Of a stretch of 64,000 bases of DNA, positions 63,452 to 64,000 are shown piece after piece. Numbering within the stretch: the stretch's first letter is position 1; every line of letters starts with the position of its first letter. The notes under the pieces were generated by a model. That model was not told where the DNA came from. It ran no database searches and saw only the letters and a list, made by a program, of their open reading frames with translations. The stretch lies in contig JAQWPZ010000095.1 in NCBI GenBank assembly GCA_029245125.1, positions 1 to 64,000 of the forward strand, in the 5' to 3' direction. The stretch is from Rubripirellula sp. (lineage in GTDB: Bacteria; Planctomycetota; Planctomycetia; Pirellulales; Pirellulaceae). Made by a program: the position numbers and the translations under genes.

Positions 63452-63860
63452 TTTTTTTTGACCTGAATAACCTGTCGCTGTCATGTCACTTGTTGGTGCA
63501 TTCCGGCGACTAGTTTGTCTTCGGTCACTCGGTGACGTCAGAGTACGTCGCAAAAAGAAACGCTTTACAACACGCTTGAAACGCTGACTCGACAGGTATT
63601 CCACACCCATCAGGTTTACTTAACTCTTTGCGATACAGCACTTTAAGGCCATTGAAATCAAGTTATCGACGATTATTCCAATCGCATTACGATGACGACG
63701 GTAAATAAATATTACTATCTCTTAACAGATCCCCACCGAACGATCGAACTGTCACACTTAAGGGGCATGCAGTGCAGTTCATCAGACGGTAAAACATGCG
63801 ACTCCCCTTCCATGCAATCTGGAATGGAAAGTTCATCCTTTGGATCTCGCTGAAGCAACC
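63452..63860. other. dnaA-dnaN spacer, candidate replication origin
   Basis: This 409-base gene-free region has an AT-rich stretch at about 63699-63727 that could be an unwinding element. I see no perfect DnaA box (TTATCCACA). The nearest are TTATCGACG at 63663-63671 and CTCTCCACA at 63437-63445 in the end of dnaA, each matching seven of nine. A run of eight T follows the dnaA stop without a strong hairpin. Origin function is inferred from gene order alone. Confidence 0.4.
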
Positions 63861-64000
63861 ATGAAAATCACCTGCCAACGAGAATCACTCACCAACGCGT
63901 TTGCGTTGGCTGCCAGCATCGCTCCCGCACGGTCACCCAAAGAAATCCTGCAGAATGTCAAAGTGACGGCAGCAGGTGGAAAGATCACACTCACCGCGAC
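63861..64000 (+). CDS. dnaN: DNA polymerase III beta clamp (5' part)
   Basis: The first 46 codons are visible and the gene runs off the right edge. The N-terminus MKITCQRESLTNAFALAASI followed by APARSPKEILQNVKV matches the start of the sliding clamp ('MKFTVxRExL', then 'RxTxPILxNVLL'), with Lys-Glu in place of the usual Pro. Its position after dnaA supports the call. Confidence 0.92.
   Translation, partial: MKITCQRESLTNAFALAASIAPARSPKEILQNVKVTAAGGKITLTA

Noticed and set aside
1-64000. tRNA, rRNA, CRISPR, insertion sequences and prophage
   Set aside because: Looked for by eye on both strands. The only regular repeats are short intergenic tandem units without CRISPR-like spacers, and no transposase or integrase reading was found.

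Overview
The window most resembles a planctomycete chromosome of the Pirellulales/Rhodopirellula type. This is an inference from gene content; no search was run. The supporting signs are Tat-exported Gfo/Idh/MocA oxidoreductases, secreted proteins with CPFC and CCFG motifs, HlyD-MacB style exporters, many GTG/TTG starts with weak Shine-Dalgarno sequences, a divergent short DnaA, and an LptD-like outer-membrane assembly protein. About 52 protein genes can be supported, with no rRNA, tRNA, CRISPR array, insertion sequence or prophage. The right end carries dnaA (62294-63451) and the start of dnaN (63861 onward), so it probably lies at or near the replication origin.

Layout. 1-6.8 kb: DUF885 protein (cut by the window edge), nicotinamidase pncA, SGNH hydrolase, LptD-like protein, dgkA, cutA. 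7-17.2 kb: an orphan giant FtsX permease, a lipoate ligase-like protein, a UAP1-like nucleotidyltransferase, and a tightly coupled exporter operon (EF-hand-tailed HlyD adaptor, ATPase, MacB permease). 17.5-24.2 kb: EEP hydrolase, EamA transporter, carB, and an NtrC-type sigma-54 activator. 24.2-31.7 kb: Dus, secreted aldose epimerase, a membrane C39-like protein, two Tat-type Gfo/Idh/MocA proteins, and between them a 41-residue membrane protein behind a sigma-54-type promoter. 32.2-36.4 kb: a probable operon of two universal stress proteins, a c-type cytochrome and an APH/P-loop kinase fusion, headed by a near-consensus sigma-54 promoter. 36.6-42.5 kb: membrane protein, DUF4404 protein, sugar-type oxidoreductase and TIM-barrel pair, a decayed gene, and a DUF4432 epimerase. 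42.8-45.5 kb: a three-gene minus-strand set with CPFC/CCFG motifs. 45.9-50.2 kb: small aromatic-rich secreted protein, a degenerate sigma-54 activator-like protein, an Mrp ATPase, and a lysine-rich histone-like protein. 50.7-58.9 kb: site-2 protease, prolyl oligopeptidase, ComEC, and a CcsA/HemX protein coupled to hemA. 58.9-64 kb: ScpB with a long acidic tail, a membrane-anchored hypothetical, cysteine desulfurase, dnaA, dnaN.

Two themes tie regions together. The first is sigma-54 control. Two intergenic sites fit GG-N10-GC with strong -24 boxes, one before a stress/redox operon and one before a tiny membrane protein, and the window also encodes a complete activator and a second, ATPase-dead-looking relative. 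The second is low-complexity protein tails (Gly-Arg-Pro plus EF hands, Asp/Glu, Lys/Ala/Thr) together with short tandem DNA repeats in spacers, several with 17-base units.
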